Assembly (NCBI GenBank): GCA_002919115.1
Contig: PKER01000245.1
Span: forward strand, 1-6,493
DNA: 6,493 nucleotides
Source: a bacterium
GTDB lineage: Bacteria; Actinomycetota; Thermoleophilia; Solirubrobacterales; 70-9
Direction: 5' to 3'
This document shows, one piece after another, positions 1 through 5,219 of this stretch. A model generated the notes under the pieces. The model did not search any database. It was given only the letters and a program-made list of their open reading frames with translations, and was not told the origin of the DNA. A program made the translations under genes and the position numbers. Numbering within the stretch: position 1 is the stretch's first letter; every line of letters begins with the position of its first letter.

Positions 1-581
1 GCGGCCACGCGCGGCCGCTCCGGCGGCATCCCCCGGCCGTCGTCGCTCACCACGAGCTCGAGGCCGTCGCCGCGCGGGGCGAGCCGCAGCGCGACGTGCT
101 CGGCGCCCGAGTGGCGCGCGGCGTTGGAGAGCAGCTCGCGGGCGAGGGCGAGCACGAGCTCGTCGTTGCGCCCGAGCGCGCCCGGGTCGATGTCGATCTC
201 GACCTCGAAGCCGCCCTGGCGCCCGGCCTGCCGGGCGACGGCGCCCAGCGCCTGCTCCAGCCCGCCGCGCTCGAGCGTCACGGGATGGAGCGCGAGCATC
301 GCCTCGCGCAGGTGCGCGATCGTCGCGCTGACCACCTCGTGCGCGCGGGTCACGCCCGCACGCCCGGGCGCCGCCTCGATCAGGTCCTGGTTGGCGGCGA
401 GCAGGCTCTGCAGGGCGTCGTCGTGGATCAGCTGCGCGATCCGCCGGCGGGCGCGGTCCTCCGCGTCCATCACCTGCGCCACGAACTGCTTGCGGGCCTC
501 GAGCTCGCTGCGCAGCCGCTCGACCTCGGCCTCGAGCTCGGCGATCCGCGCGCGCAGTGCCTCGGGCGACTCGTCGCTCAC
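1..581 (-). CDS. NarL-family sensor histidine kinase (HisKA_3 + HATPase), C-terminus cut by window edge
   Basis: Autophosphorylating histidine kinase, presumably cytoplasmic, that should phosphorylate the response regulator encoded just upstream. The frame is open from a GTG at 581 to the left edge (193 codons seen). Residues about 7-45 form a Glu/Arg/Leu-rich coiled coil. The dimerisation/phosphoacceptor segment follows, RRRIAQLIHDDALQSLL (45-61), with His53 as phosphoacceptor followed by Asp54. The ATPase domain shows an N box, ELLSNAARHSG (149-159), and a G1 box, SDDGRGMPPE (179-188). The C-terminal ATPase motifs lie outside the window. The GTG was chosen because it overlaps the regulator's stop codon as GTGA (578-581), the signature of translational coupling; no clear Shine-Dalgarno is visible. 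There is no transmembrane, PAS or GAF segment before the DHp helix, so the input either comes from a partner protein or the kinase is soluble. The family call is secure; the missing sensor is read directly from this start. Confidence 0.9.
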   Translation of the reverse strand, partial: MSDESPEALRARIAELEAEVERLRSELEARKQFVAQVMDAEDRARRRIAQLIHDDALQSLLAANQDLIEAAPGRAGVTRAHEVVSATIAHLREAMLALHPVTLERGGLEQALGAVARQAGRQGGFEVEIDIDPGALGRNDELVLALARELLSNAARHSGAEHVALRLAPRGDGLELVVSDDGRGMPPERPRVA

Positions 582-1228
582 TCGATGAGGCCGCGGCGCA
601 TGGCCTCCGCAACGGCCGCCGCGCGGTCGGATACGCCGAGCTTCTCGTAGAGCGTGTGCAGGTGGGTCTTCACCGTGGTGGTGCTCAGGTGGATGCGCCT
701 GCCGATCTCGGGGGCGCTCAGGCCCTCGGCGATGAGCCGGAGCACCTCGTGCTCGCGTGGCGTGAGCGACGGCCGCCCGTCGGCGCGCTCGCGCTGCTGG
801 ATCTCGCGCGCGAGCCCCGCCTGGACCTCGGGGGCGAGCGCGGTGCCGCCGCGCGCGATGGTCACGATCGCGTCGCAGATCTCCTGGCGCGAGGCCTCCT
901 TGGAGAGGTAGCCGCGCGCGCCCTCGGCGACGGTGCGGTAGGCGAGCTCGGACTCCATGAAGGCCGACAGGAAGAGCACCTCGGTCTCGAGGCCGTCGCG
1001 GCGGATCGCCGCCAGCACCTGGGTGCCCTCGAGCTCGGGCATCCGGATGTCGAGCACGGCGACGTCGGGCTTCGTCTCGCGGATCTGCTCGAGCGCCTCA
1101 CGGCCGTCGCCGGCCTCGCCGACGAGCTCCAGGTCGGGGCGCTCCTTGACGGCGCGCACGATCCCCTCCCGGTAGATCGGATGGTCGTCGGCGACCAGGA
1201 CCCGAACGCGTTTCGACTGGCTGCTCAC
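578..1228 (-). CDS. NarL/LuxR-family two-component response regulator
   Basis: DNA-binding response regulator, 216 residues, the usual length for the NarL/FixJ class. The receiver domain (about 7-122) has the acidic pair Asp14-Asp15, phosphoacceptor Asp60 in VLDIRMP, Ser88 as the Thr/Ser switch and the conserved Lys110 in YLSKEA. A linker leads to a LuxR-type helix-turn-helix (about 154-216): SLTPREHEVLRLIAEGLS, then STTTVKTHLHTLYEKLGV. On phosphorylation it should dimerise and bind DNA; targets are unknown. The start is GTG at 1228. No Shine-Dalgarno precedes it, but TAGACT sits six bases before the GTG, so the mRNA may be leaderless. Its stop overlaps the start of the histidine kinase (GTGA), so the two are co-translated partners. 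A long inverted repeat lies 40 bases upstream and could influence expression. Confidence 0.95.
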   Translation of the reverse strand: MSSQSKRVRVLVADDHPIYREGIVRAVKERPDLELVGEAGDGREALEQIRETKPDVAVLDIRMPELEGTQVLAAIRRDGLETEVLFLSAFMESELAYRTVAEGARGYLSKEASRQEICDAIVTIARGGTALAPEVQAGLAREIQQRERADGRPSLTPREHEVLRLIAEGLSAPEIGRRIHLSTTTVKTHLHTLYEKLGVSDRAAAVAEAMRRGLIE

Positions 1229-1234
1229 GAGGCG

Positions 1235-1240
1235 AGTCTA
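1235..1240 (-). promoter_or_regulatory. Possible -10 box of a leaderless response-regulator transcript
   Basis: Read on the minus strand, TAGACT (TANNNT pattern) is followed by six bases and then the GTG start at 1228. In actinobacteria this geometry is typical of leaderless mRNAs, where transcription begins at the start codon. The lack of a Shine-Dalgarno before the GTG agrees. No -35 hexamer is recognisable in the GC-rich hairpin DNA upstream, so this remains an inference. Confidence 0.4.
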
Positions 1241-1267
1241 GAACGCCCGGGGCGCCGCCGCCGGGCA

Positions 1268-1345
1268 GCCCTGAGCGCGGTCCCAAGCGCGGGGACCGAG
1301 GGCATCCTGCTCAACGGCCCCGCGCTTGGCACCGCCGCTCAGGGC
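1268..1345. repeat. Near-perfect 27-bp inverted repeat (long GC hairpin)
   Basis: Left arm 1268-1294 and right arm 1318-1345 are complementary over 26 pairs, with one C-C mismatch (1282/1330) and one single-base bulge (around 1336). The loop is 23 nt (1295-1317). The innermost 12 bp, CCAAGCGCGGGG (1283-1294) with CCCCGCGCTTGG (1318-1329), are perfect. No U-tract follows on either strand. It sits 40 bases upstream of the response-regulator start, and a second short hairpin (1245-1266) follows on the gene-proximal side. It may be an insulating terminator for minus-strand read-through, a structured RNA or an extended operator; the sequence does not decide between these. Confidence 0.75.
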
Positions 1346-1670
1346 CCCTCAGCCACCTAAGAGTCGATCGACAGGAAATACCCGGAGCCCCAGCCCGAGG
1401 TCTTCCCTGACATCGAGCTGAGGCGTCCGGATACGGGACAGGGCGCCTATGTGGGTCCCGCGGGACGGCGGGACCAGGGCGTCCATTACGCCACCGGATG
1501 TCGCTGTCGGCTCCGCCCCGGTGTCTCCGACTTCCCGTCTTCGATCCACCGTGGCCATTTGGGGGCTGTGGTCCGATGTCGCTCCCAATGCGAGCCGATC
1601 GCATTCCCCGATGGCGGGGGTTAGGGGGTGCATAAAGGGTGGCCCAAACCCAGGGTGGCCACATCATCCG

Positions 1671-1692
1671 TTCGTCCGGTGCACCGGATGAA
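1671..1692. promoter_or_regulatory. Perfect 14-bp palindrome, possible operator
   Basis: TCCGGTGCACCGGA (1675-1688) is its own reverse complement. Symmetry extends to TTCG...TGAA on the flanks with one mismatched pair (1674/1689), giving a 22-bp dyad at 1671-1692. With no spacer between the halves it is a poor RNA hairpin but a good binding site for a dimeric regulator. It lies in the gene-free region with no promoter clearly next to it, so the function is open. Confidence 0.4.
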
Positions 1693-1804
1693 AAAGGCAT
1701 CCACCGATCGGACGAGCCCGGCGCGATTTTGTGGCCCGGTGCGAAACCGAGCGACCGAGCTTCTGCCCGGGCCCCAAACCCCCAAGACGCCCGCCCAACC
1801 GCAA

Positions 1805-1847
1805 CGTTCAGCCCTGGTATGCGAAAAACGACGACCAGGGCTGAACG
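1805..1847 (-). terminator. Hairpin terminator downstream of the five-gene cluster
   Basis: A perfect 14-bp stem pairs CGTTCAGCCCTGGT (1805-1818) with ACCAGGGCTGAACG (1834-1847) around a 15-nt loop. It lies 21 bases after the stop of the hydrolase gene, the normal place for an intrinsic terminator. The 3' flank has no run of U on either strand, and the only T-run of the minus strand is inside the loop. U-less hairpins are known as terminators in high-GC actinobacteria. Its symmetry means it could also act on the plus strand. Confidence 0.65.
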
Positions 1848-1868
1848 ATTCGCGGGGGCCGGGCTCGG

Positions 1869-2582
1869 TCAGCTCGACCAGGTGCCGCCCGGCTCGAGGA
1901 TCGCGACCTTCGAGGAGGTCGCGGACTCGACCTCTTGCTTGAAGGCCTGCACGTCCGTCTCGATCGGCGGGAACGTGTTGTAGTGGCACGGGATCACGGT
2001 CCCGGCGCCGACGAGCTCCGCGGCGTAGGCGGCGTCGTGGCGGTCCATCGTGTAGTGGCCGCCGATCGGGAGGATCGCGACGTCGACGGACTCACGCTTG
2101 CCGATCAGCGCCATGTCGCCGAACAGGCAGGTGTCGCCGGCGTGGTAGACGGTGACGCCCTCGATCCTGATCACGAGGCCCGCGGCCTGGCCCACCGGCA
2201 CGCCGTAGGTGGCGCTGAACGGGGACTCGCCGGAGCCGGGCATCGTGTTGCTGTGGAAGGCCTGGACGAGCTTCACCGAGCCCCAGTCGAAGCTCACGGT
2301 GCCGCCGAGGTTCGGGTCGTGGACGCCCTCGAGGCCCTGCTCCTCGAGCCACTTGGCGACCTCGACCTGCGCGACCACCTCGGCCCCGGTGCGCTTCGCG
2401 ACCGCGACCGCGTCGGCGACGTGGTCGGCGTGGCCGTGGGTCAGGCATACGTGCGTGGCGTCGACCTCATCCGCGCTCGCGACGGCGACCGGGTTGTTCG
2501 GCTTCAGGAAGGGGTCGACCAGCACCCGTGCGCTGCCGTCGCTCAGCTCGAAGCACGAGTGCCCGTGCCACTTGATCTCCAT
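1869..2582 (-). CDS. Metallo-beta-lactamase-fold metal-dependent hydrolase, UPF0173 (YtkL-like)
   Basis: Predicted cytoplasmic Zn-dependent hydrolase of the UPF0173 group; the physiological substrate is unknown for the family. The 237 residues match the usual length of about 225-240. The N-terminus IKWHGHSCFEL (3-13) and DPF (23-25) are typical of the group. The metal-binding signature THGHADH gives His49, His51, Asp53 and His54. Further candidate ligands are His147 and Asp150 in YHAGDT, and His200 in IPCHYNTFP; GGHYTMD (174-180) is also family-typical. No signal peptide is seen. The start is ATG at 2582, supported by AGGAGG at 2594-2599 (11-base spacing), which lies inside the last codons of the preceding gene, only six bases away. 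It is therefore the last gene of the cluster, and a strong hairpin follows its stop. Confidence 0.93.
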   Translation of the reverse strand: MEIKWHGHSCFELSDGSARVLVDPFLKPNNPVAVASADEVDATHVCLTHGHADHVADAVAVAKRTGAEVVAQVEVAKWLEEQGLEGVHDPNLGGTVSFDWGSVKLVQAFHSNTMPGSGESPFSATYGVPVGQAAGLVIRIEGVTVYHAGDTCLFGDMALIGKRESVDVAILPIGGHYTMDRHDAAYAAELVGAGTVIPCHYNTFPPIETDVQAFKQEVESATSSKVAILEPGGTWSS

Positions 2583-2588
2583 CGTCGG

Positions 2589-2912
2589 TCAGTCCTCCTC
2601 TGTAGGTCCTAGTTCCTCTCTCAAGGCCCAGCCGACCGCGACGCCCACGAACATCGACACCCGGGACTCCTCGGCGAGCAGCGTGCGGATCAGGCGCATG
2701 CGCTCGGCGGGGTCCTCCGCCCCGAGGGCGTTGCGGACGGCCGTCTCCTGCGATTCCCCGAACCAGCCGCCGGCCTCGAGCGCGCTCGCGAGCACGCGCT
2801 GCAGCGCCGGCGCGACCCTGGCGACGAGCGCCTCCGCCTCGCGGAAGCGCTCCGGGTCGGTGAGCGCCTCGACCGCGGCCTCCAGTTCCTCGTCGCTGTA
2901 CCGGCCGGTCAT
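2589..2912 (-). CDS. Unrecognised 107-residue helical protein
   Basis: I do not recognise a family. The product is short, acidic and probably all-helical, and has no cysteines, no signal peptide and no convincing transmembrane helix. Residues 5-43 look like two amphipathic helices (YSDEELEAAVEAL, EAEALVARVAPALQRVL). A conserved-looking middle is GGWFGESQETAVRNAL (48-63), followed by ERMRLIRTLLAEESRVSMFV (70-89) and the C-terminus EELGPTEED. The ATG at 2912 is preferred over the longer open frame because that extension runs into the acetyltransferase gene in another frame. No Shine-Dalgarno precedes it; TATGTT sits nine bases upstream, so it may have its own near-leaderless transcript in addition to operon read-through. 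Its end carries the ribosome binding site of the UPF0173 hydrolase six bases downstream, which ties the expression of the two together. Third codon positions are strongly G/C, as expected for a real gene. Confidence 0.75.
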   Translation of the reverse strand: MTGRYSDEELEAAVEALTDPERFREAEALVARVAPALQRVLASALEAGGWFGESQETAVRNALGAEDPAERMRLIRTLLAEESRVSMFVGVAVGWALREELGPTEED

Positions 2913-2921
2913 CGGGCGCCC

Positions 2922-2927
2922 AACATA
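2922..2927 (-). promoter_or_regulatory. Possible internal -10 box before the 107-residue gene
   Basis: The 35-bp gap after the acetyltransferase stop is AT-richer than its surroundings and contains TATGTT (TANNNT) on the minus strand, nine bases before the ATG at 2912. This is the same spacing as the box before the rhomboid-like gene. No -35 match is evident. It would give a second, near-leaderless transcript for the last two genes of the cluster. Confidence 0.3.
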
Positions 2928-2947
2928 TCCATCAATCCAGGGACGGG

Positions 2948-3712
2948 CTACGACCGCCGCTCGTACAGGTGCAGGCGGAAGTCGAGCCCGTAGCCCAGGC
3001 GCAGGTAGATCGGCTCGCCCATGGGTGACGCCTGCAGCGAGCTCGTCCGCATCCCGCGGCCCCGCGCCTCCCGCAGGGCGGCGGCGAGCAGCCGGCTCGC
3101 GAGCCCCCGCCCGCGGAAGCGCTCCTCGGTGCCCACGAAGTGGATGCTCACGTCGTCGCCGTGGTCGATCGTCGCCAGGACGCTCGCGGTCTCGCCGCCG
3201 ACCCGCGCCCGGTAGAGCCGCGCGTCCGCGCCGGCGGGGAGGCCCGCGAACGCCGGGGCCATGCCCTCGCTCGGCGGGAACCCGAAGGCCGCGTCGTTCA
3301 CCCGCCCGAACTCCTCGAGCGTCGCGTCCGAGTCCCAGTCGAGGTCGCCCGCCGGCGGGCCCTCGAACCCGTCCAAGTCGATGCTCATCGCGGCGGGCTT
3401 GCCGTCGAAGGCGTGCCCGCGCGCGGTGAGCAGCCCGATGGCGTCCGCGTCGAACTCGGGCACCCACACGGTCCACGCGCGCACGCCCGCCTCCTCGAAG
3501 GCGGCGGCGAGCTCGTCGTAGCGCGCGGCGAGCGCGTCGGCGCTGCGATAGACCGCGGCGTTCACGACCGACCGCTGCGGGGCCGCGGGCACGATCGACG
3601 CGGTGACCCCGTCCGCCTCCCACAGGCGCGCCCCGGGGCTCCCCGCGCCCATCCAGCGCGCGAGCTCGCGCAGGCACCGGTGCTGCAGCGCGAGCTTGTC
3701 GGCGCGGCTCAT
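2948..3712 (-). CDS. GNAT-family N-acetyltransferase
   Basis: Predicted acetyl-CoA-dependent N-acetyltransferase, cytoplasmic, substrate unknown, 254 residues. The catalytic GNAT domain is in the C-terminal half (about 125-252). The acetyl-CoA pyrophosphate loop is Arg198-x-x-Gly201-x-Gly203 in ERFRGRGLA, the following helix is ASRLLAAALREARGRG (205-220), and the motif-B end is PIYLRLGYG (234-242). The N-terminal half (about 50-118) has the pattern of a worn second GNAT repeat, ending AIGLLTARGHAFDGKPAAM, but has no cofactor loop. Such long two-lobed GNATs are common in actinobacteria. The ATG at 3712 overlaps the methyltransferase stop as ATGA (3709-3712). There is no Shine-Dalgarno, so translation probably depends on reinitiation. 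The family call is firm; the small-molecule versus protein target cannot be decided. Confidence 0.92.
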   Translation of the reverse strand: MSRADKLALQHRCLRELARWMGAGSPGARLWEADGVTASIVPAAPQRSVVNAAVYRSADALAARYDELAAAFEEAGVRAWTVWVPEFDADAIGLLTARGHAFDGKPAAMSIDLDGFEGPPAGDLDWDSDATLEEFGRVNDAAFGFPPSEGMAPAFAGLPAGADARLYRARVGGETASVLATIDHGDDVSIHFVGTEERFRGRGLASRLLAAALREARGRGMRTSSLQASPMGEPIYLRLGYGLDFRLHLYERRS

Positions 3713-4377
3713 CGCTTGCGCGCGATGAGGATGCCGTCCGCGATGCCGACCATCGCCGTGTCCACGCGCTCGTCGCCGGCGACCAGCTCGTTCGTGGCCC
3801 GCAGGCCGGCGACGGACTCGCGGCGCTCCTCCGGCACCTCGTCGTCGGGCGCGTTGATGTAGCCCGCGGCGAGCACGTTGTCGAGCAGGATCAGCCCGCC
3901 CGGCCGGGTGCGCGCCAGGGCCTCCTCGTAGTAGTCCGGGTAGGTCTTCTTGTCGGCGTCGATGAAGACGAGGTCGAACCGCTCCTCGGCGGGCAGCGAG
4001 CGCACCGTCTCCAGCGCCGGGCCGACCCTGATCTCAACCCGGTCGGAGAGGCCGGCGTCGGCGATGTTGCCGCGCGCCCGCTCGGCGTACTCCTCGCTGA
4101 GCTCGCAGCACAGAAGCCGCCCGCCGTCAGAGAGGCCGCGCGCGATGCAGATCGCCGAGTAGCCGAGGAACGTGCCGATCTCGAGCGCCTCGCGCGCACC
4201 GATCGCGCGCGCGAGCAGGGTCATGAACGCGCCCTGGTCGGCCGCGATCTGCATCGAGGCCAGCGAGCCCATCGCCAGGGCGTCGCGCTCGATCCGCTCC
4301 AGCAGCGGATCCTGGCGAGCGCCGTGCTCGACCATGTAGCGATGCAGCCCCTCGTCGAGGGGCGTGAACTTGCTCAA
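3709..4377 (-). CDS. Class I SAM-dependent O-methyltransferase (caffeoyl-CoA/catechol type)
   Basis: Predicted cytoplasmic, metal-dependent O-methyltransferase of the Methyltransf_3 family, acting on vicinal hydroxyls of small aromatic or similar compounds; the substrate is unknown. With the TTG start at 4377 the protein is 222 residues, the usual length, and begins SKFTPLDEGLHRYM, which is typical for the family. SAM-binding motif I is ALEIGTFLGYSAICIA (64-79), with acidic Glu92 at the end of strand 2. The metal/catalytic residues expected are Asp140 in FIDADKKTY (138-146) and Asp166-Asn167 in LLDNVL (164-169). A longer frame reaches upstream but would overlap the previous gene by about 70 bases. 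The TTG is preferred because GGAGGAGG (4386-4393) lies eight bases before it and it overlaps the upstream stop as TTGA (4374-4377). Its own stop overlaps the acetyltransferase start (ATGA). Confidence 0.93.
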   Translation of the reverse strand: MSKFTPLDEGLHRYMVEHGARQDPLLERIERDALAMGSLASMQIAADQGAFMTLLARAIGAREALEIGTFLGYSAICIARGLSDGGRLLCCELSEEYAERARGNIADAGLSDRVEIRVGPALETVRSLPAEERFDLVFIDADKKTYPDYYEEALARTRPGGLILLDNVLAAGYINAPDDEVPEERRESVAGLRATNELVAGDERVDTAMVGIADGILIARKR

Positions 4378-5165
4378 ACGGGGGTCCTCCTCCGCGCGGC
4401 GAAGAGCAGAAGGCCAGCCACGATAGCGCCCGCGAGGGCCGCCCACGGGTCGGCCATCTCCTCGAACAGCGGCAGGAGCAGCACCACGGTCGCGGCCACC
4501 CCGACCGCGACCGGGTCGTAGGCGTTCTCGGGATGCGCGCGCCGGGCCGCCTCGCGCGCCACGACGTAGGCGGCGATCAGGCCGAGGGCGACCGCGTTGC
4601 CGCCGGCGACCAGCGGCAGGCCGCTCCCGAGCTCGATCGCAAGGCGCTCCGCCGCGAGCGCGCCAACCGCGCCGACGACGATCACGAACGCGAGCGCGAG
4701 CAGGCTGCCGAAGCGCCGCTCCAGCGGCGGCAGGAAGATCGCGATCGCCACCCCGCAGACGAACAAGTAGCCGGCGTCGTCGTAGACGAACGGGGCGGCC
4801 GCGTAGCGCCAGAACTCGTCCCCCACCGGGCCCACGATCGCGCCCAGGTCGTGGACGGTCAGGTTGGTGGCGGCCACGAGCACGTAGGTGATCGCCGACG
4901 CCAGGATGACCGCGCCGGTGGCGAGGGGCTTGCCGAGCAGCTCCCCGCGCCGCTCGGCGCGGGCCAGGCGCCGCTCCCGGCGCTCGGCCGACTTGCGCAG
5001 GCGCCGCTCGCGCCGCCCCTCGCGGACCCTGATCTCGTCACCCTCGCGCTCGAGCTTCGGGGCGCGCTTGCGCAGGCGGGTCCCGCAGTAAGGGCACTCG
5101 GTCACATACGGGCTCACCTCCGAGCCGCAGTTGCGACAAACGACGCTGAGCTCCGGCGTGCCCAT
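4374..5165 (-). CDS. Zinc-ribbon plus rhomboid-like membrane protein lacking protease catalytic residues
   Basis: Membrane protein of 263 residues. The N-terminal zinc ribbon has Cys10-x-x-Cys13 and Cys24-x-x-Cys27. A highly basic, charged helix follows (about 30-75, Arg-rich), then about six hydrophobic segments: near 81-100, 131-147, 154-173, 186-203, 217-234 and 239-256. The layout resembles rhomboid intramembrane proteases: EFWRYAAAPFVY (117-128) matches the WR region and LERRFGS (148-154) the LExxxG region. However, the active-site motif GxSG appears as GGNA (188-191), with Asn190 where the nucleophile Ser should be. The last helix contains no His, and the TM2 positions expected to hold His and Asn appear to be Tyr133 and Cys137. 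I infer an iRhom/derlin-like pseudoprotease, perhaps a membrane chaperone or scaffold; the fold call itself is moderate. It is first in the cluster, and its stop overlaps the methyltransferase start (TTGA). Confidence 0.75.
   Translation of the reverse strand: MGTPELSVVCRNCGSEVSPYVTECPYCGTRLRKRAPKLEREGDEIRVREGRRERRLRKSAERRERRLARAERRGELLGKPLATGAVILASAITYVLVAATNLTVHDLGAIVGPVGDEFWRYAAAPFVYDDAGYLFVCGVAIAIFLPPLERRFGSLLALAFVIVVGAVGALAAERLAIELGSGLPLVAGGNAVALGLIAAYVVAREAARRAHPENAYDPVAVGVAATVVLLLPLFEEMADPWAALAGAIVAGLLLFAARRRTPV
4386..4393 (-). promoter_or_regulatory. Shine-Dalgarno that fixes the TTG start of the O-methyltransferase
   Basis: GGAGGAGG on the minus strand, eight bases upstream of TTG at 4377, is the strongest ribosome binding site in the window. 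It lies within the coding sequence of the preceding rhomboid-like gene and decides in favour of the TTG over upstream in-frame alternatives. Confidence 0.8.
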
Positions 5166-5174
5166 CTTGAGCCG

Positions 5175-5204
5175 AGGATACCCCTACCCCGCCGTCTCGA
5201 CCAA
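5175..5204 (-). promoter_or_regulatory. Predicted promoter of the five-gene cluster
   Basis: On the minus strand, TATCCT (5175-5180, TANNNT) lies nine bases before the ATG at 5165, with TTGGTC (5199-5204) 18 bases further up as a weak -35. No Shine-Dalgarno separates the -10 from the ATG, so the mRNA would be leaderless or carry a leader of only 2-3 nt. The promoter occupies the 54-bp gap after the ligase gene, where no terminator hairpin is seen, so read-through from the ligase is also possible. Confidence 0.45.
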
Positions 5205-5219
5205 CGAACGCCGCGGCTT

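Larger units (their letters stand above)
1229..1868. other. 640-bp gene-free, structure-rich intergenic region
   Basis: This lies between the end of the hydrolase gene and the start of the response regulator. Base composition is visibly less GC-extreme than the genes. Open frames exist on both strands, but they lack ribosome binding sites and the strong G/C third-position bias of the neighbours; the minus frame 1633-1349, for example, has roughly 70% G/C at third positions by hand count. The region contains several inverted repeats, the larger ones listed separately. Smaller ones are stem 1454-1461/1468-1475, stem 1587-1593/1599-1605 directly followed by stem 1606-1610/1615-1619, and stem 1245-1250/1261-1266. 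There is also an 8-bp tandem repeat, ACCGAGCG-ACCGAGCT, at 1746-1761. I recognise no tRNA, RNase P, SRP, tmRNA or known riboswitch signature. Confidence 0.7.

Noticed and set aside
96..650. Long plus-strand frame opposite the histidine kinase
   Set aside because: It is an antisense shadow of a clearly recognisable kinase; long antisense frames are expected at this GC content.
1349..1633. 94-residue minus-strand open frame ending four bases before the long inverted repeat
   Set aside because: There is no ribosome binding site, and G/C at third codon positions is only about 70% by hand count, against nearly all in true neighbours. The product resembles no family I know.
1268..1845. CRISPR array or transposon ends formed by the inverted repeats
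   Set aside because: The repeats differ from one another in sequence, are not regularly spaced, and no transposase, cas gene or flanking target duplication is visible.
1449..1983. Plus- and minus-strand open frames in the intergenic region (for example 1449-1691, 1628-1942 and 1639-1983 plus; 1621-1989 minus)
   Set aside because: They overlap one another in several frames, lack start signals, read as Pro/Arg/Ser-rich low-information peptides, and some run through the terminator hairpin into the hydrolase gene.
2209..3429. 406-residue plus-strand frame
   Set aside because: It runs antisense to three real genes and turns into Arg/Ser/Pro-rich low-complexity sequence.
2913..3677. N-terminal extension of the 107-residue protein to 362 residues
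   Set aside because: The extension is the acetyltransferase gene read in another frame and is Arg/Ala-rich without domains; only the part after the ATG at 2912 looks coding.
4378..4446. Upstream start for the O-methyltransferase at 4446
   Set aside because: It would overlap the preceding gene by about 70 bases and add residues not typical of the family. The TTG at 4377 has a strong Shine-Dalgarno and a TTGA overlap.
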